64,000 bases of DNA from Ignavibacteriales bacterium (GTDB lineage Bacteria > Bacteroidota > Ignavibacteria > Ignavibacteriales > Melioribacteraceae). The translations under genes were made by a program, and so were the position numbers. Below the pieces are notes generated by a model. It was not told the DNA's origin, made no database searches, and saw only the letters and a list, made by a program, of their open reading frames with translations. Numbering within the stretch: the first letter of the stretch is position 1; each line of letters starts with the position of its first letter. Positions 51,930 to 60,121 of the stretch are shown in pieces. The stretch spans positions 124,001 to 188,000 of the forward strand of contig JACOUS010000014.1 in the NCBI GenBank assembly GCA_016177735.1. The letters run 5' to 3'.

Positions 51930-53288
51930 ATGAAAGAAAGAATGAACATAGTAATTGTGGGACACGTTGACCACGGCAAGAGTACTCTTGTTGGAAGATT
52001 ACTTGCAGATACAAATTCACTTCCGCAAGGCAAGCTTGAACAAGTAAAAAGAACTTGTGAAATAAATTCCAAGCCGTTCGAATATGCATTTCTTTTGGAT
52101 GCACTGATTGACGAACAAGCACAGGGAATTACAATCGACACAGCGAGAATTTTTTTCAAATCTCCGAAACGCGAGTACATTATAATTGATGCGCCGGGGC
52201 ATATCGAGTTTTTGAAAAATATGATCAGCGGAGCCGCACGCGCCGAAGCCGCAATTCTTTTGATTGATGCGCACGAGGGCATTGCTGAAAATTCCAAACG
52301 CCATGCTTACATGCTTTCAATGCTCGGCATCAAACAAGTGGTTGTCGCGGTAAACAAAATGGACCTCGTTAATTATGATGAAGCGGTCTTCAACTCGATA
52401 CAAAAAGATTACACTCAATTCTTAAATGAGATCGATGTTAAACCAAATGCATTTGTACCGTTGGCGGCACTGCACGGAATAAACATTACAACCGGCTCAA
52501 ATACAATCGGATGGTACAACGGTCCTTCTATTCTCGAATTGATAGACACGTTCCGAAAAGAGAAAGAAGAGGATCAAAATAATTTTAGAATGTTTGTTCA
52601 AGGAGTGTACAAATTCACAGCCGACGGAGACGATAGAAGAATTATTGCCGGCACAGTTAACTCCGGGAAAATTAACGTTGGCGATGAAATAATTTTTCTT
52701 CCGTCGGGAAAAACATCGACAGTCAAATCAATCGAAATTTACGAAAAGGATTCGCCTTCAACTGCCGGAAGCGAAGAGGCAATCGGCATAACACTTTCTA
52801 CACAAGTTTATGTAAAACATTCCGAGTTGATTGCGAGAAACGATGAGACTCTTCCACACACAACAGATAGCTTCAAAGCAAATATTTTTTGGATGGGGAA
52901 AAAGCCTTTGCAGTACAACAAAAAGTATAAACTGAAAATCGGGACAAAGAAAGTTGATCTATTTCTTGAAAATATCGAAAGCGTTCTCGATGCTTCGTGT
53001 TTGGAAAAATCGAACAGCCGAAAAGAGATTCACCGGCACGAAGTTGCTCACTGCATTTTCAAAACCACAAGTCCGTTCAGCTTCGATCTTATTGATGAAA
53101 TAAAAACAACAAGCAGATTCGTAATTGTTGATGGCTACGATATTGCCGGCGGTGGAATTATAGTTGAAGCGCTTGAGCAGACAAATACTTCGAACGATGA
53201 AAAAGGTTCGCCCGATTTAGCGGCATTTGAAATCGAACTGAAAAATTTAATCGTAAAATATTTCCCGCACTGGGATATCAATATTTAA
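51930..53288 (+). CDS. cysN: ATP sulfurylase GTPase subunit CysN (no APS kinase fusion)
   Basis: This EF-Tu-like GTPase (452 residues) drives sulfate adenylation. G1 GHVDHGKST (11-19), G2 region [12 protein letters not shown]3 DAPGHIEF, G4 NKMD and a G5-like PLAALHG are followed by two beta-barrel domains. I choose the ATG at 51930, which has AGGA seven bases upstream; earlier in-frame ATGs at 51882 and 51891 would add an unconserved tail. The protein ends about where non-fused CysN does, so the APS kinase (CysC) domain found in CysNC is absent, consistent with an APS-reducing CysH. Confidence 0.94.
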   Translation: MKERMNIVIVGHVDHGKSTLVGRLLADTNSLPQGKLEQVKRTCEINSKPFEYAFLLDALIDEQAQGITIDTARIFFKSPKREYIIIDAPGHIEFLKNMISGAARAEAAILLIDAHEGIAENSKRHAYMLSMLGIKQVVVAVNKMDLVNYDEAVFNSIQKDYTQFLNEIDVKPNAFVPLAALHGINITTGSNTIGWYNGPSILELIDTFRKEKEEDQNNFRMFVQGVYKFTADGDDRRIIAGTVNSGKINVGDEIIFLPSGKTSTVKSIEIYEKDSPSTAGSEEAIGITLSTQVYVKHSELIARNDETLPHTTDSFKANIFWMGKKPLQYNKKYKLKIGTKKVDLFLENIESVLDASCLEKSNSRKEIHRHEVAHCIFKTTSPFSFDLIDEIKTTSRFVIVDGYDIAGGGIIVEALEQTNTSNDEKGSPDLAAFEIELKNLIVKYFPHWDINI

Positions 53289-53301
53289 AAAGGAGTTTAA
53301 C

Positions 53302-55212
53302 TTGGCAGAAAAAATTACATACGATGTAGATATCGGAACACTTGAGTATGCATTGAGCGAAAGAGATTTATGCACCGATGAATTGAACAAGCGAGATAAC
53401 ACATTACTCGGCGGCGACAAACTAAAAAGAGAACTCGAAGATTTATCGAGACCCGATGTTGATAAAGATCTTCACATAAATTTAAAACCGAACGGAATCT
53501 ATATTCAATGGGACCGCGTTGCAGTTAAACAAGGAATCAAAGATTGGTTTTTCATGGTGCGCGTTCCGTTTTGGGGAGGAGGAGATATTTCTCCGGACGA
53601 ATGGCTGAAGATCAGCGAACTTGCAGAAAAATATTCCCGCGATGACGACGGCTCTCCTTCAATTAGATTGACAACGCGTCAAGCAATTCAATTTCATCGA
53701 ATAAAGAAAAACGATCTCATTCCGCTTGTTCGGGAATTGATCGAACTCGGCAGAACAATTTTAAATGCTTGCGGCGACAACGTTAGAAACACTACTGCCA
53801 GTCCGGTCAAGTCTGGCATTTTTGATGCGAATGCACTCGCTCAAAAAATCGGAGAATATTTTCAACTGCCGCTCGAAGAGCATTACAAAATATTTTATCC
53901 GGAATTTTCTTCAATAGAAAAAGAAGATTCGCATGAAAACAATTCCGAAAAATTTCAATACGATCCGCTCGGGCTTCCGCGTAAATTAAAAATCGGAATT
54001 GGCGGATATTTTGTTGACCAAGAAACACAACAAGAAATTCGATGCAACGCACCCGATATTTTAACAAATGATATTGCAATCGCACCGATAGTTACAAATA
54101 AAAAAGTTAACGGCTGGCAAGTTTATATAGGCGGTTCGCTCGGACAGAAAAACAGAAAAGTTACATTCCCTTCGCTCGCCGGTGCGCTCGGAATTTTTGA
54201 ATCGGAAAAAGATTTGATGAAAGGACTCGACTCAATCGTTTATGTGCAGCAGCAGATCGGCGATAGAAAAAACCGGCATTGGTCGCGGCTCAAAAATATT
54301 CTTTACAAAAAAGGATTGGAAATAACCGGCAAGAAAATCGAAGATGTTATTTACTGCGAAGAAGAGTTTGAAAAAATCAGAGACGCCGGAATAAAATGGT
54401 TCGGTGATGAAATAAAAAAACTCGGAGTTGATTTCAAACTTCCGGTCGAATTCGATCTTGGAAAAGTTTTTCGTCATCACGGGTGGATTAAACAGCATGA
54501 CGGCAAATACAGCTACGGCTTATGGATCGAAAACGGAAGAATAAAAGATTCGAGTCACATCGGTTCATTAAAAAAATTGGTTGATGAAATTGTTCTGCAA
54601 GTTCAGCCGAATATTCGACTCACACCTTTTCAAGATTTGCTGTTGACGGATATTCCCGAATCAAAGCGAACACTTTTGGAAAACATACTTGCCCGGTTTA
54701 ATTACGGAAATTATTCTGCGCTTAGAACGAACTCGCTTGCGTGCGTTGGACTTGCAACATGCCCGCTTGCCGTTACCGAATCGGAAAAATTTTTGAACCC
54801 GCTGATTACGGAATTGGAACAAGACGGATTTGGAAATCTTGAAGGTGTTAACATCGGCATTAGCGGATGCGAACGGCATTGCTCGCGCAATGTACGATTC
54901 GATATTTCTCTCGAAGGAAAGACCGACGGCGAGTATCAGCTTAAACTTTTATTCGGCGAACAGGATAAAAATCATCTCGCGGCTGATTTGATTGACGGTG
55001 AAAAAAAATATCTGCGAAGAATACCGCAGAACCTCGCAGCATCGGTTATCCGTGTGCTGATAAAAAATTACATCGAGAACAAACTGCCGGAAGAAAAAAG
55101 TATTTCGCTTTTTCATCAAAGAATCGGAATGGCAAAAGTGATCGAGATTTTAAAAACAAACGAAGTAACAAAAAATTTAATGCAGTCAGCATACGAGTTG
55201 TATGCAGCATAA
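53302..55212 (+). CDS. Sulfite reductase, sirohaem/[4Fe-4S] type
   Basis: This 636-residue hemoprotein of the nitrite/sulfite reductase family converts sulfite to sulfide with six electrons. It has the twofold repeat of ferredoxin-like and catalytic domains: PSIRLTTRQAIQFH and ACGDNVRNTTASP in the first half, and the cluster and sirohaem ligands Cys481, Cys487 (ACVGLATCPLAV), Cys523 and Cys527 (GCERHC) in the second. Operon context favours sulfite over nitrite as substrate. It starts with TTG at 53302 preceded by AAGGAG. The electron donor is probably ferredoxin, because no flavoprotein subunit gene is present. The sirohaem is presumably made by the next gene. Confidence 0.93.
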   Translation: MAEKITYDVDIGTLEYALSERDLCTDELNKRDNTLLGGDKLKRELEDLSRPDVDKDLHINLKPNGIYIQWDRVAVKQGIKDWFFMVRVPFWGGGDISPDEWLKISELAEKYSRDDDGSPSIRLTTRQAIQFHRIKKNDLIPLVRELIELGRTILNACGDNVRNTTASPVKSGIFDANALAQKIGEYFQLPLEEHYKIFYPEFSSIEKEDSHENNSEKFQYDPLGLPRKLKIGIGGYFVDQETQQEIRCNAPDILTNDIAIAPIVTNKKVNGWQVYIGGSLGQKNRKVTFPSLAGALGIFESEKDLMKGLDSIVYVQQQIGDRKNRHWSRLKNILYKKGLEITGKKIEDVIYCEEEFEKIRDAGIKWFGDEIKKLGVDFKLPVEFDLGKVFRHHGWIKQHDGKYSYGLWIENGRIKDSSHIGSLKKLVDEIVLQVQPNIRLTPFQDLLLTDIPESKRTLLENILARFNYGNYSALRTNSLACVGLATCPLAVTESEKFLNPLITELEQDGFGNLEGVNIGISGCERHCSRNVRFDISLEGKTDGEYQLKLLFGEQDKNHLAADLIDGEKKYLRRIPQNLAASVIRVLIKNYIENKLPEEKSISLFHQRIGMAKVIEILKTNEVTKNLMQSAYELYAA

Positions 55213-55295
55213 TTTTTCTTTGCACCTTTGCGAAAAAAATCTTTTCACGCAAGGACGCAAGGGATACGCCAAGTGTGCAATGAAAGGCAAAAAAG
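55213..55295. repeat. Intergenic repeat words before the sirohaem synthase gene
   Basis: CTTTGCACCTTTGCG and CACGCAAGGACGCAAGGG are words of the same kind as those at 17030-17085. There is no gene and no terminator, so co-transcription with the sulfite reductase is likely. Confidence 0.5.
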
Positions 55296-56591
55296 ATGGA
55301 AGCAATAAAATCATTACCGGTGTTATTTAGAAACCCGAATATACTTTTAATCGGCGGAGGAAAAGTTGCGCTTCAAAAAGCAAAAGTTCTGCTCGATAAC
55401 GAAATCGATTTTTCCGTTGTCACCCAAACTTTGTGCAATGAACTGAATGCACTCAACACAAAACACAAAATCAAATCATTTGAAAAAGAAGACGCTGATA
55501 ATTTCAACATCATAATCGATGCGACCGGAAATAAAGAAGTTAATCTTCTGCTCAAAGAAATTAAGAAGAAAAGATTTTTCCTTTTGAACACGGTTGATGT
55601 GCCCGAAGAATGCGATTTCTATTTTTCATCACTGCTCAGATACAAAAATTTAAAAGTTGCCGTATCGAGCAGCGGTGCAAGCCCTACGGTAACACAAATA
55701 GTCCGGGATAAAATAAAAGAGTTTCTGCCCGATTCGCTCGGCGATCTCATCGAACAAAAATCTTTGGAAAGAGAACTCGGAATTGTCGATATCGAACGAA
55801 CAAAAGAAGAAGCAGAAAAACTTTTCGGCAAGGTTTATTTGATCGGGTGCGGAATCGGCGACCCGGAACTTCTCACAATCAAAGCATACAAAACAATTCA
55901 AACCGTTGACGTTGTGTTTTACGATAACTTGATCACGGAAGAAATATTAAATCTTGTTCCGCCGCATGTGGAAAAAATATACGTGGGAAAAGAAAAAGGT
56001 AACCACACCGCAAGTCAGGATGCGATTAACAAATTTCTGCTCGATTATGCAGAGCAAGGTTACAGAGTAGCACGATTGAAAAACGGTGACCCGTACATTT
56101 TCGGACGCGGCGCGGAAGAAGCGGAATTTTTAATTCGCAGCAACATCAACGTAGAAGTGATTGCCGGAATTTCATCTGCAATTGCGGCACCGCTATCTGC
56201 CGGTATTCCTCCTACTGCACGGGGATACTCTTCAGGAATTACAATTGTAACTGCTCACAACGACGGCTGTACTTTCAACAGCAATTGGATCGAGTTATTA
56301 AAAATTCCGAATCACACTGTAATTGTTTTGATGGGATTAACGCAAACGGAAAAAATTGTCGACGATGCTCTGCTGAAAGGTGTTGATAAAAAACTTCCGG
56401 CGGCAATTATCTCGAACGCCTCGAGGAAAAATCAAACGACAATTATCACCACACTCGAAAATCTTGCCGATGCTTCGCGCGATGCGGATAAACCGGCTGT
56501 TCTTGTCTTCGGCAATGTTGTAAATCTTTCCGAAATTCTATCTGCGGCAGCTATAAAATATTCGAGTGCAAAAGAAGTTGCAGCCGGCTGA
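55296..56591 (+). CDS. cysG: Sirohaem synthase: precorrin-2 dehydrogenase fused to uroporphyrinogen-III methyltransferase
   Basis: This 431-residue bifunctional protein supplies sirohaem for the sulfite reductase upstream. The N-terminal domain (1 to about 170) has the NAD Rossmann motif LLIGGGKVALQKAKVL and the CysG segment LLRYKNLKVAVSSSGASPTV. The C-terminal domain (from about 178) is a SUMT methyltransferase: YLIGCGIGDPELLTIKA, RLKNGDPYIFGRGAEEA, AGISSAIAAP and VLMGLTQ. The arrangement is like E. coli CysG. The end of the protein (SSAKEVAAG) adjoins a REP-like palindrome 11 bp downstream. It closes the sulfate operon. Confidence 0.94.
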   Translation: MEAIKSLPVLFRNPNILLIGGGKVALQKAKVLLDNEIDFSVVTQTLCNELNALNTKHKIKSFEKEDADNFNIIIDATGNKEVNLLLKEIKKKRFFLLNTVDVPEECDFYFSSLLRYKNLKVAVSSSGASPTVTQIVRDKIKEFLPDSLGDLIEQKSLERELGIVDIERTKEEAEKLFGKVYLIGCGIGDPELLTIKAYKTIQTVDVVFYDNLITEEILNLVPPHVEKIYVGKEKGNHTASQDAINKFLLDYAEQGYRVARLKNGDPYIFGRGAEEAEFLIRSNINVEVIAGISSAIAAPLSAGIPPTARGYSSGITIVTAHNDGCTFNSNWIELLKIPNHTVIVLMGLTQTEKIVDDALLKGVDKKLPAAIISNASRKNQTTIITTLENLADASRDADKPAVLVFGNVVNLSEILSAAAIKYSSAKEVAAG

Positions 56592-56602
56592 AAATATATT
56601 TC

Positions 56603-56626
56603 GTAGGGCGAAGCGCCGCTTCGTCC
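56603..56626. repeat. REP-like palindrome after cysG
   Basis: Starts GTAG; stem GGGCGAAGCG / CGCTTCGTCC around CC with one mismatch, followed by GGCGG. It lies 12 bp after the cysG stop codon, in the cysG / serine hydrolase convergent gap. Confidence 0.7.
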
Positions 56627-56693
56627 GGCGGTTGTATCTTTTTAGTCGAAGCTTTGCCCGTCTGATTTATGTCGTGCATGCTTCAACCTACAA

Positions 56694-57737
56694 TTACGGC
56701 TGCACCAAATATTTTTCGATCAGATCAAAAATTACGTACGAGGATTTTGCAACACTCCATTTCGAAGTATTAACAACAACCATTTGCAATTCGGGAATTA
56801 CGATTAGAAATTGTCCGCCCCAGCCGGCGGCAAGAAACGAATCATATTTTCCAAACTTGCGCGTGTGCCATTGATAACAGTAGCCGCCGATTTGCGGAAA
56901 GCCGTCAAAATATTTTTTTGTTGATTTCTCAATCCACTCACTGTTTACAATTTGTTTTCCGTTCCACTTCCCTTTTTGCAAAACAAGCAAACCAATTTTT
57001 GCGAGATCGCGCGGCGTCATCATCAATTCCGAATTGCCCATTTCATTTCCATCGTTGGATTTTTGCCAGCGCACATTTTTAATATCGAGCGGCTCGAACA
57101 AATACTTTTTTGCAAACTCAAACGTATTCATGCCGGAATATTTTTTTATCAACGTAGAAAGCAGATGGGATAGCGCACTGTTGTAATTCCATTTTGTTCC
57201 GGGTTTGTTTGCAAGCGGAACTTGCCGGATTAAATATTTTGTCGGCTCACGACTTTTATCCCACCCTCCTCTCCACCTTCCTCCAAAATTATTCCACTCA
57301 AATCCGGCACTCATTGTTAAAACATCTTTCAAAGTAATTTTTTTCTTTTCGGGATCGGTTTTATTATCAAACATTTCGGGAAGGAGATCAGATATTCTTT
57401 CGTTCTCGTCTTTTATCAACCCGTTATCAATTGCAATTCCAATAAGTAATGATGTGATACTTTTTGTTGCAGATTTAAGGTTGTTCAGTTTTTCCGCACC
57501 GTAACCGTTGTAATATTTTTCAAAAATATTTTTTCCGCTGCGGATAATCAGCAAACTGTGTGTCAGCGGTTTACTTCGATTGTATGCGGTGAGAAACGAA
57601 TCTGCTTTAACGAGATTAATATTTTTTTGCTGTACGGATTTTGTTAGTTCGAAAGTTGCTGTACTTCGTACAAACAAAAAGACAAGCAGCAATGCAGAAA
57701 AAATTTTTACCGATTTGTTTCTTGTTGGAGTTTTCAA
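56694..57737 (-). CDS. Serine hydrolase, class C beta-lactamase fold
   Basis: This 347-residue protein has an N-terminal hydrophobic segment (KIFSALLLVFLFVRSTA) acting as a signal peptide or anchor. The SxxK motif is Ser89-Ala-Thr-Lys92 (LKSATKSITSLLIG), followed by LKDVLTMSAGFEWNNF, WNYNSALSHLLSTLI (Tyr-x-Ser) and a C-terminal AAGWGGQFLIVIP in place of the HxG motif. It is of the same fold as the protein at 41782 but clearly a different subfamily. Likely an esterase or D-amino peptidase; the substrate is unknown. It is convergent with cysG. Confidence 0.83.
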   Translation of the reverse strand: MKTPTRNKSVKIFSALLLVFLFVRSTATFELTKSVQQKNINLVKADSFLTAYNRSKPLTHSLLIIRSGKNIFEKYYNGYGAEKLNNLKSATKSITSLLIGIAIDNGLIKDENERISDLLPEMFDNKTDPEKKKITLKDVLTMSAGFEWNNFGGRWRGGWDKSREPTKYLIRQVPLANKPGTKWNYNSALSHLLSTLIKKYSGMNTFEFAKKYLFEPLDIKNVRWQKSNDGNEMGNSELMMTPRDLAKIGLLVLQKGKWNGKQIVNSEWIEKSTKKYFDGFPQIGGYCYQWHTRKFGKYDSFLAAGWGGQFLIVIPELQMVVVNTSKWSVAKSSYVIFDLIEKYLVQP

Positions 57738-57749
57738 ACCACACCCTTA

Positions 57750-57926
57750 TAGAACGCGGACTTGTCCGCCTTAGGTGGATGACCCGTCAAACTAATGCCG
57801 GACATCAAACGGCTTGCCCGCTATGCGAGGGATTTAAGCGAATTAAATCCTTGAATAAGGGCTTGGCAATTGCCCCGACCTTTAGATCGGGAGATAAGGA
57901 AAACAAAAAACACACGGGCTTTAGCC
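57750..57926. repeat. Dense cluster of palindromic repeat words
   Basis: It includes CTTGTCCGCCTTAGGTGGAT (57761-57780), CCCGA-CCTTTAGA-TCGGG (57874-57891) and GGGCTTTAGCCC (57914-57925). The first is a variant of a word found inside mfd (62648-62667) and at 63719-63738. No gene is seen in the 227-bp gap. Confidence 0.65.
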
Positions 57927-57964
57927 CCATATTTAACGGAAGTCAACTCGAGTAAATTATTGAT

Positions 57965-58402
57965 TTATTCCCACGCAGATTGTTTTTCCGCCCATTCTTT
58001 CAAAGTCTTTTTTTGAGTTACATCGAGTTTTGCATTCGGATGAGTGTAGATGTAATATTCAAGCGGCATTTTTTCTTCGTTAACTTCTTCCCAAATTTCT
58101 TTTTTATATTCTGCTTTTTTACTCGAAGCAATTTTCCCCCATGTTGAAAAATTCAAGCTCTCTCTCCCTTCTTCAACATCTCTTATTACCATCCACGAAA
58201 CCGGCGCAACGTAACTGTACCAGGGCCATTTGGTCTCGTTGGAATGGCAGTCGTAACATGCGGTGTGTAAAATTCTTTTCACTTTTGCCGGAGCTTTGAG
58301 GTCAGCCGTAACCTCGGGATTTGTACGTTCCACTTCTATAAATTGACTGCCGATGAGAGCGAGAAAAATCAGAACAAAAAAAACTTTGAAGAGTCTGCCC
58401 AT
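57965..58402 (-). CDS. Exported haem-binding (cytochrome c-like) domain protein
   Basis: This 145-residue protein has an N-terminal hydrophobic anchor (RLFKVFFVLIFLALIGSQF) and one haem c attachment motif, Cys49-Tyr-Asp-Cys52-His53 (HTACYDCHSNETKWPWYSY). The pattern YDCHSNET-WPWYS..APVSW...DV..GR..LNFS matches the haem-binding domain family (Haem_bd) common in Bacteroidota. It should carry a covalently attached haem in the periplasm, requiring a c-type maturation pathway such as the CcmAB found here. I use the ATG at 58402, which has GGAGG nine bases upstream, rather than the in-frame TTG at 58414. Confidence 0.87.
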   Translation of the reverse strand: MGRLFKVFFVLIFLALIGSQFIEVERTNPEVTADLKAPAKVKRILHTACYDCHSNETKWPWYSYVAPVSWMVIRDVEEGRESLNFSTWGKIASSKKAEYKKEIWEEVNEEKMPLEYYIYTHPNAKLDVTQKKTLKEWAEKQSAWE

Positions 58403-58782
58403 TATTTCCTCCAAAAAAATTTATCGTTTTTGTTGTAGCAGCACTAAAATCCTAAACTATCTGGTATCAATTGCGGTTTGGCATGGCCACTCCTTCGGGA
58501 GAAACCGCATTAGCTTTTTATTTATCCTTTTCCACTACTTATCACCGCGAAACGGGATTCCGTTTTCACGGAAAAAGTCGTGACATTTTTTTTCTGCGGC
58601 ACAATTCGAAAAATATTTTCTTGTTCTTCAACGGCTTTAGCCGCAATTGAGTAATTCCTAATTATAAAATCAACGCAGCTTTCTTACTTCAATTCTTCTC
58701 GTATAAAAAATATTAGATGAAGCAGCGAATGACGATTAAACAAATCACAACAACTTGAAAATCTTGCTCGTGCTAATTGTCA
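58403..58782. other. 380-bp intergenic region with small hairpins
   Basis: No gene seen. It contains an inverted repeat GCGGTTT (58473-58479) / AAACCGC (58502-58508) enclosing CTCC-TTC-GGGAG, then CCGTTTTCACGG and CGGCTTTAGCCG words. It looks like repeat debris between two leftward genes. Confidence 0.5.
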
Positions 58783-60066
58783 TTAGTTATCGGGAATTTT
58801 ATACACAAGAACTTTGTCAACTCGCTTGCGGTCCATATCAACAACCTCAAATTCATAACCGCCGGCAGAAAATTTATCGCCGAGTTTTGGAATGCTGTTA
58901 ACTTTGTACATTACAAAGCCGCCGAGCGTTGTATAATGTTCTTCGCCTTCGAATTCAATTGCAAGAAGTTCTTTCAGTTCATCAATCTGAATTGATCCGT
59001 CAATCAGCAGAGAGCCGTCGCTTCTTTTAAAAATCGCAGATTCCCATCCGGGAGTGGTATCCGGCAGTTCGCCGAAAATATTTTCGATTAGATCATGGAG
59101 AGTAATTATTCCTTTAACGGAACCGTACTCATCCACAACAAGTGTGATGTATGTTTTTGTTTCAATAAATTTTTCCAAAACTTTTACAGCCGGAATGTTA
59201 TCGGGCAGAATAAGCGGCTGCGTTATAATGTCTTTCATTTCAAATTTTTCATCGGAGGCATATTTTTTCAAAAAATCTTTTACATGAATAACACCCAAAA
59301 GGTTGTCAAGATTTTCACTGCAAACCGGATATTTAGAAAACGTATTCGAGTAAATAATTTTACAGTTGGTTTCGATATCGTCGTTGATATCGAGCCAGAG
59401 AATATCCTGGCGGTTGGTCATAATCGAGTACGCGCGGCGGTCGCCGAATCTGAAAATTCCTTTCATCATTTCGGATTCTTTCGATTCGAGCACGCCGTGC
59501 CGTCTTCCTTGTTCGATCATCAATTTTAATTCTTCTTCGGTGACCGGAAGTTTTTCGGGATGTTTGATGCTCAGTATCTTCAAAATTATTTTTGTCGAAA
59601 AACTCAAAACAAAAACTACCGGCCGCGCAACAATAGCAAGCAGTAACATTACGGAAGCAACACGGATTGCAATTGCTTCGGCATTATTGAGTGCAATTGT
59701 CTTCGGCACAAGTTCGCCGATTACGAGCGAAAGGTACGTGATTAACGTAACCACAAAAATGATCGAGATATCATCGGCATAAAATTTCGGGATGCCGAAG
59801 TTTTCAAAATACGGTTGAACATCTTTCGCAATTGCAATACCGCCGTAAACGCCGGCAACGATTCCAACGAGTGTAATTCCAATCTGAATCGTCGAAAGAA
59901 ATTTTTCCGGTTCATCAAGAAGTTTCAGCGCAATCTTTGCACCGTGGCTCCCCTTTTGTGCAATATCTTCGAGCCGCAGCTTTTTGGAAGAGACAAGTGC
60001 AATTTCAGACATCGCAAAAAATCCGTTCAACGATATCAAAAGCAATATGATTATAAATTCCAGCAT
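58783..60066 (-). CDS. CNNM/CorC-type membrane protein with CBS domains (haemolysin C family)
   Basis: This 427-residue protein has an N-terminal DUF21/CNNM membrane domain with four hydrophobic segments (MLEFIIILLLISLNGFFAMSE ... IQIGITLVGIVAGVYGGIA), a pair of CBS domains (SIMTNRQDILWLDI, IITQPLILPDNIPA) and a C-terminal CorC_HlyC transporter-associated domain (GSLLIDGSIQIDELKELL). Members take part in magnesium or cobalt homeostasis. I use the ATG at 60066; the frame upstream of it is repeat sequence. It lies 55 bp downstream of mfd on the same strand, separated by a palindromic repeat. Confidence 0.9.
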   Translation of the reverse strand: MLEFIIILLLISLNGFFAMSEIALVSSKKLRLEDIAQKGSHGAKIALKLLDEPEKFLSTIQIGITLVGIVAGVYGGIAIAKDVQPYFENFGIPKFYADDISIIFVVTLITYLSLVIGELVPKTIALNNAEAIAIRVASVMLLLAIVARPVVFVLSFSTKIILKILSIKHPEKLPVTEEELKLMIEQGRRHGVLESKESEMMKGIFRFGDRRAYSIMTNRQDILWLDINDDIETNCKIIYSNTFSKYPVCSENLDNLLGVIHVKDFLKKYASDEKFEMKDIITQPLILPDNIPAVKVLEKFIETKTYITLVVDEYGSVKGIITLHDLIENIFGELPDTTPGWESAIFKRSDGSLLIDGSIQIDELKELLAIEFEGEEHYTTLGGFVMYKVNSIPKLGDKFSAGGYEFEVVDMDRKRVDKVLVYKIPDN

Positions 60067-60070
60067 CAGA

Positions 60071-60117
60071 GCCCATCCCAACCCTTCTCACATAGCGGCT
60101 ATGCCAAAGGGAAGGGC
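60071..60117. repeat. Composite palindromic repeat between mfd and the CNNM gene
   Basis: GCCCATCCCAACCCTTCTC, then an internal palindrome CATAGC-G-GCTATG, then CCAAAGGGAAGGGC. It is the same framework as the cysH-end repeat (50849-50884), with an extra hairpin inserted. It ends 5 bp before the CNNM start. Confidence 0.75.
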
Positions 60118-60121
60118 AGTT

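Noticed and set aside
53302-55212. Nitrite reductase instead of sulfite reductase
   Set aside because: The family is shared, but the gene sits between cysN and cysG in a sulfate operon with no nitrate/nitrite genes nearby.
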